From contig JAJZSL010000002.1 of the NCBI GenBank assembly GCA_021849805.1, positions 273,400 through 318,353 on the forward strand: a stretch of DNA of 44,954 nt, written 5' to 3'. This document shows, piece by piece, positions 8,154 through 16,497 of this stretch. The number at the start of each line of letters is the position of its first letter. The first letter of the stretch is position 1. The notes under the pieces are model-generated. The model worked only from the letters and a program-made list of their open reading frames with translations. It made no database searches and had not been told where the DNA came from. The DNA comes from a bacterium. Its GTDB lineage: Bacteria; Verrucomicrobiota; Verrucomicrobiia; Chthoniobacterales; UBA6821. A program made the position numbers and the translations under genes.

Positions 8154-8663
8154 ATGAATCAACTTGCTAATATTCATCGTCAAGAGAGAAGCAACAACAT
8201 TGAGGAAGCTTCTGAAATCAATAAGGTTCCTCCTGTTTCCTCTAAGAAGCCTTCAGGATTAGAGAAGACAGGAACGCTGGATGCTTTTCTTCATGATAAG
8301 GAAAAGGATCTTCTTATTTTAGCTATGTTTGAGTTTCGCCCTTGGGATCTCGGCGATCATCAACTTTTCCAACTTCAAGAAAAGCTCAATGCCTATCTCT
8401 CCTTTGTTCTTGATGGTGAAATGGAGGAGACTTTTCCTCATCTCATTAAGAAACCAGTCTGCATTCAACTGCGTAGTCTTTATGAACCATCAGACCGAGC
8501 GCTCGATTTTATAGCAAGAGCACGTGATCAGCTCTCTTATCAGAAAATTGATTTGCAGGTGGTCCTCATGGAAGATCACGAAGACCCCTTGGTAAGCCCT
8601 TGTCATCTCGATGGAGCATGCTCTTGCAGCCAAGGATCTGAACAAATATGTACCTCATCTTGA
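8154..8663 (+). CDS. Conserved-looking soluble protein of unknown function
   Basis: A 169-aa soluble protein starting nine bases after the DUF420 stop. Residues 1-45 are polar and probably flexible. Residues about 55-140 are compact (LLILAMFEFRPWDLGDHQL, then LQEKLNAYLSFVLDGEM, then a helix and a strand ending IDLQVVLME). It recalls small DUF6572-like proteins, but I cannot confirm this. The final 25 residues are Cys-rich and unlike the rest. A second frame overlapping this end continues with plausible coding sequence to 8700, so the C-terminus may have been altered by a frameshift or sequencing error. Confidence 0.7.
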   Translation: MNQLANIHRQERSNNIEEASEINKVPPVSSKKPSGLEKTGTLDAFLHDKEKDLLILAMFEFRPWDLGDHQLFQLQEKLNAYLSFVLDGEMEETFPHLIKKPVCIQLRSLYEPSDRALDFIARARDQLSYQKIDLQVVLMEDHEDPLVSPCHLDGACSCSQGSEQICTSS

Positions 8664-8700
8664 GATTGATCTTCGTTATGTTTGCACTGAATTTCTATGA
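8611..8700 (+). other. Short alternative-frame coding-like tail (possible frameshift)
   Basis: In another frame at the end of the preceding gene, 29 codons from ATG 8611 encode MEHALAAKDLNKYVPHLEI and a further ten residues ending in CTEFL before TGA. The composition resembles real coding sequence more than the Cys-rich tail of the annotated frame does. It may be the true C-terminus after a frameshift, or chance. Confidence 0.25.
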
Positions 8701-8766
8701 AGATTTTGTCCTGCTTCCAGTTTTAGTGAAGTAAGGTTACGCTCATCGCTTTGAGTTTTTTTCTTT

Positions 8767-10650
8767 ATGCTAGATATTGGAACATCACGTCCGCGCAACA
8801 TTGATTGGAAGAGAGCTGCTGCTATTCTCTATGGAGACTGGGGTACAAGTAAGGCTTATGTTCTTGGGCTCGCTTTTGCTGTAGCTGGCTATAGCTCGTT
8901 TTGGCTCCTTGTTCCCATGTGTCTTCTGACAGCTCTTGTTGGAGTTAATTACATTACTATTTGTCGTCTCTACCCCAATGGAGGTGGTGTTTATGCTAGT
9001 GTTCGACACCGTTCTGAAGTGATTTCTATTGTCGGTGCTTTCTTAATGATTGCCGATTACATCGTCACTGCTTCGCTAAGTGCACTAGCTGCCTTCAAGT
9101 ACCTTGGGGTTGAGCATCCTGTCTACTTTGCGGGAGTAGCTATTCTAGCCATTGGAGCTTTGAATTTGTTGGGTCCTAAACATAGTGGTGCTTTTGCTGT
9201 CATCATCTCAGTTCCAACAGCGGTGATCGTTCTCTTGCTTGTTTTTTTTGCTCTACCTCACCTGGGAGTAGCTTTTGCTCATCTGAAGCCACTTCATGGT
9301 GGAATCATTCATCATTGGACCGGTTTTGTTAGTATTGTGCTTGCTCTCTCTGGAGTAGAAGCTATTGCCAATGCGACAGGCGTGATGAAACTCAACCCTG
9401 GGAGCTCTCTGCATTCTCCTGTAGTCACAAGAACATCTACAAAGGCTCTTCTGGTAGTACTAACAGAAGTGGTTGGTATGACTTCTCTACTTGGTCTTGC
9501 CATGATGGCTCTACCAGGATTGGTTTGTGTTAGTGGTGAAGTCAATGCTCCTGGAGCTCAAGGAGTGCGAGATTACATGCTTCGCTATATGGCTGAAGTT
9601 TTCATTGGTCATTCTCTGGGCCCACTATTCGGGACAATAGCAGCTTGGGCAGTAAGTATTACCTTTAGCTTACTTCTTCTCTCAGCTGTCAATACGGCTC
9701 TTCTTGGCTTGATTTCAATCAGCTTTTTGATGTCCAAAGATCATGAGCTACCACCTTTGTTCTCAAAGCTCAATCAATTTGGAGTTCCGTATTTCTCACT
9801 CATGGTCATGACATTCATTCCAATTGCTCTTGTTCTTTTGGTAGGCGATATTTCAGGTCTTGCGGATCTCTATGCGGTTGGAGTCGTTGGAGCGATTGCT
9901 ACTAATTTGGGAGCAACATCAACGGATAGAAAACTTGTTTTAAAAACGAAAGAACGTCTTTTGATGTTTGTTACTTTTGCTATTTTGCTGGCAATTGAGG
10001 TGACTCTTTTTCTTGAAAAACCAGGAGCTCGTGTCTTTGCAGTGACCATCTTAGCCGTAGGGCTTATTATGCGCGGTCTTGCCAGAGAGCATTCTGCCCG
10101 TAAAGCAGCTCGAGCTCGAGAAAAAGGACATCAGCTCCATCATCATAAGGTTGCTCAAGTTCCTTTGAGCTCTTCAGAACTGACGGCTTTAACTGCTAAA
10201 ACACGATCACTTCATCGAACTAACTTTGAGCATCCTACACAGCATCATGGTGGTCCTATTCTAGCAGCAGTGCGAGGAGTAGGGAAGACACTTGATTTTG
10301 CCGTTAGTGAAGCTCAAGAGACCGGTCGTCCTCTTTATGTGATGTTTGTACGTGAACAGCCAGTGATTGCACCTGGTGATCGTAAGAAGAAGTGGTATGA
10401 TGATCGAGATGCTAAGGCAATTTTTCAGAGTTTGGAGAAAAAGGGACTTGGAGAGATGATTCTACCATGCTACACGATTAGTGATTCTCCTCCCAATGCT
10501 ATTGCTGATTTAGCCTCAATGATTGGAGCGGAGCGGGTCATTATTGGAGCTTCTCAACGAGGAACACTCATTACCATGCTGCGTGGGGATATGGTAAGTA
10601 CACTCTCTAAAATGATTCCAGAGGATATGTATTTAGTTGTTTGCGGTTAA
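8767..10650 (+). CDS. APC-superfamily amino-acid permease fused to a C-terminal Usp domain
   Basis: The first 440 residues form a 12-helix transporter of the APC (amino acid-polyamine-organocation) type. The start is cytoplasmic with GDWGTSKAYVLG, followed by YPNGGGVYASVRHR, a helix 1-3 consensus in this superfamily. A basic, His-rich linker (about 445-475) leads to a universal-stress-protein-like domain (about 495-627), with GGPILAAVRGVGKTLDFAV at its start and ERVIIGASQRGTLITMLRGD near its end. The latter recalls the Usp nucleotide-binding GxxGxxxxxxxGS loop, but is altered. APC-Usp fusions are known, and the Usp part is thought to regulate transport. The substrate cannot be told from sequence. 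Confidence 0.88.
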   Translation: MLDIGTSRPRNIDWKRAAAILYGDWGTSKAYVLGLAFAVAGYSSFWLLVPMCLLTALVGVNYITICRLYPNGGGVYASVRHRSEVISIVGAFLMIADYIVTASLSALAAFKYLGVEHPVYFAGVAILAIGALNLLGPKHSGAFAVIISVPTAVIVLLLVFFALPHLGVAFAHLKPLHGGIIHHWTGFVSIVLALSGVEAIANATGVMKLNPGSSLHSPVVTRTSTKALLVVLTEVVGMTSLLGLAMMALPGLVCVSGEVNAPGAQGVRDYMLRYMAEVFIGHSLGPLFGTIAAWAVSITFSLLLLSAVNTALLGLISISFLMSKDHELPPLFSKLNQFGVPYFSLMVMTFIPIALVLLVGDISGLADLYAVGVVGAIATNLGATSTDRKLVLKTKERLLMFVTFAILLAIEVTLFLEKPGARVFAVTILAVGLIMRGLAREHSARKAARAREKGHQLHHHKVAQVPLSSSELTALTAKTRSLHRTNFEHPTQHHGGPILAAVRGVGKTLDFAVSEAQETGRPLYVMFVREQPVIAPGDRKKKWYDDRDAKAIFQSLEKKGLGEMILPCYTISDSPPNAIADLASMIGAERVIIGASQRGTLITMLRGDMVSTLSKMIPEDMYLVVCG

Positions 10651-10674
10651 TGTTTGAAGAGGAGGATAGCTCTC

Positions 10675-11673
10675 ATGGAATCTTCATCGCCTCTTCTCTC
10701 TGTATTAATGACTGTTTTTAATGCGGAGAAATATCTGTCTGCTTCTCTCCAGAGTATTTGCCAACAAACATTCAAGGATTGGGAGTTTTTAATTATTGAT
10801 GACGCTTCTACAGATCAATCACGAAGGATTGCTCAAGAATATGCTCATAGGGACCAGCGCTTTCGTTTGATCACCAATGAGCATAATCAAGGTCAAACTA
10901 TTTGCCTGAATCAAGGTCTTCGTGAAGCTCGCGGAAGATGGATTGCTCGGCAAGATGCAGATGATCTTTCACTGCCAACTCGATTTGAAGAGCAAATGAA
11001 AGTTATAGAAGAATATCCTCATCTTGCTCTTGTGGGCACTTCTGGAGTGATGATTAATGAGCGTGATGAGCTTGTGGGGCTTCTTGATGTTCCCCTTAGG
11101 CAGGAAGTCATTGTTTGGAGTATGGCACTAGCAAACCCTTTTCTACATACCTCTGTTTGTTTTCAAACTAATATTATCCGCTTCTTAGGTGGCTATGATC
11201 CCCAGTATCGTATTGCTCAAGATTATGATCTTTGGGCGCGTTTAATTGCAGCTGGCTATGATACAAAAAATCTTCCAAATCGTTTAGTTTGCTATCGGCA
11301 CTTAGATAGTTCCTTGTCGAAGAAAAACAAGGAGCAAGCCCTAGAAGAAATAACTACGATTTCAGCAAGAGTCGCTAGAGAGACTTTTGGAGATCATCTT
11401 TCAGAATCTCAACGTCTTCTCCTGCAAGGGTGGCGCTTCTCTGGACAACGAGGAGCATTTTGGAAATTGTATCAAAAGCTCTCCTTGCTTTTACCCCAAG
11501 AAAATATTTTGGTTCAAAGGGATCATGCTCGTTTCACAGCGATGCTTCATCTCAATAGTGCAGGAAATTCTACTGGAATGGCATTGCTCAAAGAGCTCGT
11601 AGCAGCATTCATGGCCGATGGAGCATTTTTTATTTGCTGGATTTGGCAACGCTATTTTTCAAGAAATTTTTAA
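10675..11673 (+). CDS. Family 2 glycosyltransferase
   Basis: 332 aa with a GT-A fold: SVLMTVFNAEKYLSASLQSI at the N-terminus, the nucleotide-binding block LIIDDASTDQS (about 39-49), and the metal-binding acidic motif QDADD (93-97). The ED-like catalytic segment is probably AQDYDLWARL. Such enzymes add sugars to cell-wall or capsular glycans; donor and acceptor are unknown. ATG 10675 is chosen because GAGGAGG (10660-10666) lies eight bases upstream, in preference to the TTG at 10654. The 3' end overlaps the convergent amidotransferase gene by 44 nt. Confidence 0.9.
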   Translation: MESSSPLLSVLMTVFNAEKYLSASLQSICQQTFKDWEFLIIDDASTDQSRRIAQEYAHRDQRFRLITNEHNQGQTICLNQGLREARGRWIARQDADDLSLPTRFEEQMKVIEEYPHLALVGTSGVMINERDELVGLLDVPLRQEVIVWSMALANPFLHTSVCFQTNIIRFLGGYDPQYRIAQDYDLWARLIAAGYDTKNLPNRLVCYRHLDSSLSKKNKEQALEEITTISARVARETFGDHLSESQRLLLQGWRFSGQRGAFWKLYQKLSLLLPQENILVQRDHARFTAMLHLNSAGNSTGMALLKELVAAFMADGAFFICWIWQRYFSRNF

Positions 11674-12214
11674 TCAGCAATTTTCCCGCTTGAGTCAAGA
11701 TTGATTCAGGATGAAATTGTACTCCCCAAAGAGGTAAGGTTTGATGACGTAGCGCCATGATTTCTCCTTCTGCTGTGGTGGCTGTGATGATTAGAGAATC
11801 GGGAAAAGTTTCGCGTTCTACTAAAAGACTATGATAACGCATGACCGATAGTGGAGTAGGAAGATTTTCAAAAAGATCATCTCCACGATGATAAATGAGG
11901 GAGCTCTTTCCATGCATGAGGCGCTGAGCGCAAACGATCTTTCCTCCGAAGACTTCAGCGATACACTGATGACCAAGACAGACTCCTAAGATAGGAATTT
12001 CTCCTGCTAAGGATTCAATGATTTCTTTACTGTGACCCGCGTCAGAAGGTCTTCCAGGGCCTGGAGAAATACACAGATAATCAGGATGGAGTTCCTTAAG
12101 CTCCTCAACAGTGAGCTGGTCATTGTAGAAGACTTCTGGTTTTGCTCCAAGCTCTCCGAAGTAATGAACTAAATTGTAGGTGAAGGAATCGTAGTTATCG
12201 ATCAGCAAAAGCAT
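11630..12214 (-). CDS. pabA: Anthranilate/aminodeoxychorismate synthase glutamine amidotransferase (TrpG/PabA)
   Basis: A class I glutamine amidotransferase that supplies ammonia for anthranilate (tryptophan) or 4-amino-4-deoxychorismate (folate) synthesis. Hallmarks are LLIDNYDSFTYNLVHYF, ISPGPGRPSDAG, the nucleophile Cys in GVCLGHQ, and the His-Glu pair in GVQFHPES. Length 194 aa is standard. The synthase partner (trpE/pabB) is not in the window, so the pathway is undecided; the enzyme often serves both. It overlaps the opposing glycosyltransferase tail to tail. Confidence 0.95.
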   Translation of the reverse strand: MLLLIDNYDSFTYNLVHYFGELGAKPEVFYNDQLTVEELKELHPDYLCISPGPGRPSDAGHSKEIIESLAGEIPILGVCLGHQCIAEVFGGKIVCAQRLMHGKSSLIYHRGDDLFENLPTPLSVMRYHSLLVERETFPDSLIITATTAEGEIMALRHQTLPLWGVQFHPESILTQAGKLLIKNFLKNSVAKSSK

Positions 12215-12255
12215 GAAGAGAGCGTATGAGGGAATGTTCTTTTGAGTAGGAGCGA

Positions 12256-12720
12256 TTATTTGGAGTGTTGTTTTTGAAATCGAACAACCTCTCGATTCAT
12301 TTCACGATGAGCATCTTTCTTTTTTAGGTCATGGCGCTTATCACCAGCTTTTTTTCCCTTGCCGACACCAATTTCTACTTTAACTTTGCCCTCTCTCCAG
12401 TAGAGGCGAAGGACGGGAAGAGCTTTCCCGTGGCGCAATGTTTCTTGAGCTAGAAAATTAATTTCTCTTTTGTGAAGAAGTAGCTTGCGAGGACGTTTTG
12501 GATCATGAGTCTGATGGCTAGCTTGAGCATAGGCTTCAATAGTTGCTTCACAGAGGTAGAGCTCATTTTTTTCAAAGCGAGCAAAAGCACCTAGAAGGTC
12601 AACATGTCCTCGACGAATTGATTTTACTTCGGTACCAAGTAAAGAGAGACCAGCTTCAAGACGAGTTAAAATCTCAAAATCTCGAAATGCTTTGCGATTA
12701 AGAACAATGTCAGCACTCAT
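12256..12720 (-). CDS. smpB: SmpB, tmRNA-binding trans-translation protein
   Basis: SmpB binds tmRNA (SsrA) and brings it to stalled ribosomes. The 154-aa product has the family start (LNRKAFRDFEI), GTEVKSIRRGHVDLLGAFARF, and the basic tail with KKAGDKRHDLKKKDAHRE, which inserts into the mRNA channel. ATG 12720 is preferred over an in-frame TTG one codon upstream. tmRNA itself is not in the window. It lies downstream of rpoZ in the same direction. Confidence 0.97.
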   Translation of the reverse strand: MSADIVLNRKAFRDFEILTRLEAGLSLLGTEVKSIRRGHVDLLGAFARFEKNELYLCEATIEAYAQASHQTHDPKRPRKLLLHKREINFLAQETLRHGKALPVLRLYWREGKVKVEIGVGKGKKAGDKRHDLKKKDAHREMNREVVRFQKQHSK

Positions 12721-12805
12721 CAACCAAAGAAAATGAGCTCAATCATCATTCTCCATAAAAAAGAGGAGCAACCCTATTCCATTGAGCAAGAACCATGGTC
12801 AGCAA

Positions 12806-13027
12806 TTAACCTACTGATACTTCTGCCTTGGAGAAAAAATTCGAGGGTGAGATACGCCGTTCCGCTATTTCTAAGAGAGCAATATCAGCAAAACCCATCG
12901 AAGGAGGATGATCTACTAAGGCGCGGCTGCCTGCTATGAGTTGGCGAACACGTTTGCTAACAACATTGACTAAGAGTTGTTTGTTGGGAATAACCAAAGC
13001 AGCTTGCTCGATGAGTTGAGAATTCAT
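12806..13027 (-). CDS. rpoZ: RNA polymerase omega subunit
   Basis: A short 73-aa protein. The core NKQLLVNVVSKRVRQLIAG, then ALVDHP and IALLEIAERRIS, matches the omega fold (family: xxLVxxxakRaRQLxxG and AlxEIaegKI). Omega stabilises the beta' subunit during polymerase assembly. A longer frame on the opposite strand (12733-12939) covers much of it and could hide this gene; I judge that frame spurious. No clear ribosome binding site. Located 85 nt upstream of smpB. The variable loop between RQL and the helix resembles omega-like proteins of Verrucomicrobiota, as I recall them. Confidence 0.85.
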   Translation of the reverse strand: MNSQLIEQAALVIPNKQLLVNVVSKRVRQLIAGSRALVDHPPSMGFADIALLEIAERRISPSNFFSKAEVSVG

Positions 13028-13272
13028 AAGTATAGAGAAGATTGAAAAATGAGTTGAAATTCTTAGAGCAAAAGAAACTTGACGGCAATAAGAATCGACT
13101 CACACTTATTTTTTTTATTCTGAGCTAAAAAAAGGATGTCTGCTCCAGAAGTAATGCCTTTTTGCTGACTTCAGTAGAGAGAAATTTTGAACGTCACGGT
13201 AGCTTCTCTTGTCTAAGATGTTGTTACTGATTCTTGTGAAAAAAGATTCACTGACTTACTACGATTTATTTA

Positions 13273-13968
13273 ATGATGACAAACTTAATGATGACAAACT
13301 TTAAAAAAAGCCTTCGCTACTCTAGAATTATCAAGAATTTTCTCTTTGCTTCTTCTTTTCTTTTTCTTCAAACTCTCGCTCTTCATGCTTATGAGAAGGT
13401 GGGATCTCCTCTCCCCAAAGTTCTTTATACAATAGCCGAGGACCGATTCTCTTTTGCGTACAATCGTCCGCTAGAAGAAGGTGGAGGAGAAAATAGCAAT
13501 ATAAACATCAATTCTCCCTTCCGTTCTCCTGCCTCCGATACTTGTGCAGTAAGAACAATCGACATTATTCTTAGCAACGAAGAAGTAGAGCATCTGCTGC
13601 ATGAGAATACGGACACTCCAACTCTTCAATTGAGTTCTACTATTGAAGTTTCTTCCTACAAAGAAATCCCTAGTTTTCTCCATCTCTCTGTGCATGGTTA
13701 TTCTACCAGTTTTCGGAGTGACCTTCAGTTTACTAAGGAAGAGCAAGATGATCATCTTTTTCAGGAAACTCCTTTGTTGTATTCTCAAGAAAATGTTCTA
13801 ACACTTCCTCAGCTTCCTCAAGCAGAGACATTCCTGCTCTGCTATGTTTATCCTTACTATAGAGAGGTCACTCGTATTGATTACGAGAATGGATATCAAC
13901 AGAAAACCAAAGAGGAGCAAGAAGTAAAAATTTTGGTAACAATCCCTCTTAAAGTCACCCCTGTCTAA
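13273..13968 (+). CDS. Exported protein of unknown function
   Basis: 231 aa. A basic N-terminus and a hydrophobic segment (NFLFASSFLFLQTLALHA) form a likely signal peptide, cleaved after ALHA. The mature part is acidic and beta-rich with no recognisable domain. Two features recur: Glu/Gln-rich turns (KEEQDDHLF, KTKEEQEVK) and paired strands, as in immunoglobulin-like or other beta-sandwich proteins. The ATGATGACAAACTT start is repeated in tandem (13273 and 13288), giving two alternative starts. A 166-bp repeat element begins nine bases after the stop codon. Confidence 0.65.
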   Translation: MMTNLMMTNFKKSLRYSRIIKNFLFASSFLFLQTLALHAYEKVGSPLPKVLYTIAEDRFSFAYNRPLEEGGGENSNININSPFRSPASDTCAVRTIDIILSNEEVEHLLHENTDTPTLQLSSTIEVSSYKEIPSFLHLSVHGYSTSFRSDLQFTKEEQDDHLFQETPLLYSQENVLTLPQLPQAETFLLCYVYPYYREVTRIDYENGYQQKTKEEQEVKILVTIPLKVTPV

Positions 13969-13977
13969 AGAAAGAAC

Positions 13978-14143
13978 TATAGTCAAATTACTTAGAAATT
14001 ACAGGAAATTGACTTGATCTTATTTAAAAAATGCAGCGTTCTCATCCCATCACGTTATCGTTGAGATAGCGCTCGGTCTTCGGCCTTGCCTTTTTCAAAA
14101 ATCTCTGCGTTCTCTCCTGTAATTTCTAAGTAATTTGACTATA
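13978..14143 (+). repeat. 166-bp inverted-repeat element (MITE-like), copy 2
   Basis: Terminal inverted repeats of about 29 matching bases (TATAGTCAAATTAC inward; mirror at 14130-14143). Interior nearly identical to copies 3 and 4. It sits between two convergent genes, nine bases after one stop codon and 30 bases before the other (dxs), where its fold-back could also end transcription. Confidence 0.93.
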
Positions 14144-14173
14144 GCTCAAAACGGGGAGTTCATGAAGGAGAAG

Positions 14174-16042
14174 CTAGGAAATTTTCAGAAAAAAATTAGC
14201 AACTTTTTCTGTAATTGCTTCTACAGTGAGTCCATATTTTTTCCTTAGAATAGGCAGAGAGCCATGTTCAATAAAATGATCTGGCCATCCTATGCGCAAG
14301 AGTGGCAGCTGAATATTTTCTGCTAGAAGGAACTCGGCAACTGCTGTGCCAAAGCCATTGGAGAGGGCATGATCTTCCAGTGTTACAAGCAGCGCTGTTT
14401 TCTTAGCAAATGTTCTCACGATGTTTTCGTCAAGCGGCTTGATCCAACGAGGGTTAATCACGGCTGCTTTGATTCCCTTTTTAAGAAGCGCTAGAGCTAC
14501 CTCTTGGGCAATAGTACAAAAATTTCCTAATCCCAAAATAGCAAGATCCTCCCCATCACAAAGGAGTTCTGCCTGACCAATGGGGAGTAGTAAAGGAGTT
14601 TTTCTGGGTGCCACTCCTACTCCCACACCACGAGGATAGCGAATTGCTATTGGTCCCTCTTGATAGTGGAGCATCGTCCAGAGCATATTGACAAACTCCT
14701 CTTCATCTCTAGGCTGCATCTGAATCATATGAGGAATAGCTCGCAAGTAGGCAATATCAAAGAGCCCATGATGTGTTGGGCCATCATCACCCGAGAGTCC
14801 AGCCCGATCCATGCAGAGCTTCACAGGGAGTTTTTGCAGTGCAATATCATGAACGATCATATCGAAAGCACGCTGCATAAACGTGGAGTAAATAGCTAAA
14901 AAAGGTTTGAGCCCTTCAGCCGACATTCCTGCAGCAAAGAGAGCAGCATGACTTTCGGCAATACCGACATCATAAAATCGATGGGGATAAGCTTCTGCAA
15001 AGTTGTATAATCCTGTTCCATCAGGCATGGCAGCAGTAATTGCTACCAGGGAAGGGTCATCTGCTGCAAAACGAGCTAATGTTTTTCCAAAAATTTCAGA
15101 GTAAGTTGGTGTTGATAAGGAATCTGTTTCTCCTGTTTCTAGCTTGTATTTGCCAAGACCGTGAAATTTGTGAGGTTTGGCTAGGGCAGGAGCATAACCC
15201 TTTCCCTTTTCCGTGAGGATGTGGAGAATCACTGGCTCCTGCTGAGTTTTTAGAAATTCAAAAGTTCGGATCAAGAGTGGAATATCATGACCATTAATAG
15301 GACCATAGTAGCGCAATCCCAGGTTCTCAAAAATAACACTAGGAAGCAAAATTTGCTTAACGCTAGTTTCAATTTTGTGAGCCAGAGAGCGGGCTTTTTT
15401 TCCACCAATCCATTCGATAAATTTGGCAGCTTGCTCGTGAAGATGGGCATAAGCAGGGCTTGTAGCAATACGGTTGAAGTGTTGAGCAATAGCACCAGTA
15501 TTCTTAGCAATGGACCATTTGTTGTCATTGAGTATGACGATTAATCGTTTTGTTGTTGCGGCAACGTTATTGAGTGCTTCGTAGCTAACACCACATGTAA
15601 AAGCAGCGTCACCAGCAACAACGACGACATGATTCTTCTGATTGTAGTGATCGCGTGCTGCAGCCATTCCGAGAGCAGCAGAGAGAGCTGTTCCTGCATG
15701 TCCTGCACCATAAGAATCATGCTGGCTCTCGCTGCGTAATAAAAATCCGTTTAAACCACCATGTTGACGCATTGTTGATAAGCGATCCCGACGACCAGTG
15801 AGCATTTTATGAACATAACCTTGATGACTGACATCAAAGAGAATTTTGTCGTCTGGTGTTCTAAAGGCACGATGGAGGGCAATGGTCAGTTCTACAACAC
15901 CTAAATTCGGTCCAAGATGCCCTCCTGTTTTCGAGAGCGTATTAATAAGCTCCTCTCTGATTTCTTGGGCGAGAGAGGGAAGAGAACTCTCGGGAAGAGT
16001 TTGAAGCTTTTCGTGTGAATCAATGAAATTGTGTCGGTTCAA
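14174..16042 (-). CDS. dxs: 1-deoxy-D-xylulose-5-phosphate synthase
   Basis: First enzyme of the MEP isoprenoid pathway; joins pyruvate and glyceraldehyde 3-phosphate using thiamine diphosphate. 622 aa is the usual size. Visible: SKTGGHLGPNLGVVELTIAL near residue 38, DVSHQGYVHKMLTGR, the cofactor motif GDAAFTCG (144-151) with EALNN, and the transketolase middle domain (MPDGTGL, DVGIAESHA). The GDA-x-FTCG form differs from the common GDGALTGG and recalls PVC-type enzymes. No ATG fits; TTG at 16042 gives a normal N-terminus but lacks a clear ribosome binding site. It follows xseB in the same direction, a common pairing. Confidence 0.96.
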   Translation of the reverse strand: MNRHNFIDSHEKLQTLPESSLPSLAQEIREELINTLSKTGGHLGPNLGVVELTIALHRAFRTPDDKILFDVSHQGYVHKMLTGRRDRLSTMRQHGGLNGFLLRSESQHDSYGAGHAGTALSAALGMAAARDHYNQKNHVVVVAGDAAFTCGVSYEALNNVAATTKRLIVILNDNKWSIAKNTGAIAQHFNRIATSPAYAHLHEQAAKFIEWIGGKKARSLAHKIETSVKQILLPSVIFENLGLRYYGPINGHDIPLLIRTFEFLKTQQEPVILHILTEKGKGYAPALAKPHKFHGLGKYKLETGETDSLSTPTYSEIFGKTLARFAADDPSLVAITAAMPDGTGLYNFAEAYPHRFYDVGIAESHAALFAAGMSAEGLKPFLAIYSTFMQRAFDMIVHDIALQKLPVKLCMDRAGLSGDDGPTHHGLFDIAYLRAIPHMIQMQPRDEEEFVNMLWTMLHYQEGPIAIRYPRGVGVGVAPRKTPLLLPIGQAELLCDGEDLAILGLGNFCTIAQEVALALLKKGIKAAVINPRWIKPLDENIVRTFAKKTALLVTLEDHALSNGFGTAVAEFLLAENIQLPLLRIGWPDHFIEHGSLPILRKKYGLTVEAITEKVANFFLKIS

Positions 16043-16094
16043 AATAAATTTAAAAAACTAGAGAAAAAATGAAGAAAAAAATCACCTTTCTATT

Positions 16095-16343
16095 TTATGA
16101 AGAAGAGGAATCAAAAGGTTCTAGGACCATTGCTCCTCGTGCATCACGAGTGATTAGTTCAATCCGTTTCTCAGCTGCTTGCAGCTTTTGTTGGCAAAAT
16201 TTTAAAAGTTCGACACCTTCTTCATATCGTTGGATTAAGATATCAAGGGGAGGAGGAGTTGTTTCAATCGTATTGACAATAGTCTCTAAGCGCGCTAGGG
16301 CTGACTCTATTGAATCGGAAGGAGGAGACTTTTTTTCAGGCAT
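16095..16343 (-). CDS. xseB: Exodeoxyribonuclease VII small subunit
   Basis: 82 aa. The core SIESALARLETIVNTIE, then PPLDILIQRYEEGVELLKFCQQKL, matches the XseB family (family: sfEeaLxrLexIVxxLE and LdesLxxyeeGxxLxxxCqxxL). It partners XseA to degrade single-stranded DNA; xseA is not in the window. It lies 52 nt upstream of dxs on the same strand, as in many bacteria, so the two are probably co-transcribed. Confidence 0.93.
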   Translation of the reverse strand: MPEKKSPPSDSIESALARLETIVNTIETTPPPLDILIQRYEEGVELLKFCQQKLQAAEKRIELITRDARGAMVLEPFDSSSS

Positions 16344-16497
16344 AGTAAAAAGAAGAGGGAAATTAAATACGGAGAGTCAATTGACAATCATCCTGGGCTA
16401 ATTTAGCTTTTGGTGCGCTAGTTCATTTCAATCATTTTCTTAATAAAATAGAGGAGTTGGGATTCCATAAGTTCACCAGACTAACATCAATCTTTTA

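Noticed and set aside
12733-12939. Plus-strand 68-aa open frame
   Set aside because: It lies opposite rpoZ, whose minus-strand product matches the omega pattern; the plus frame has no recognisable protein features.
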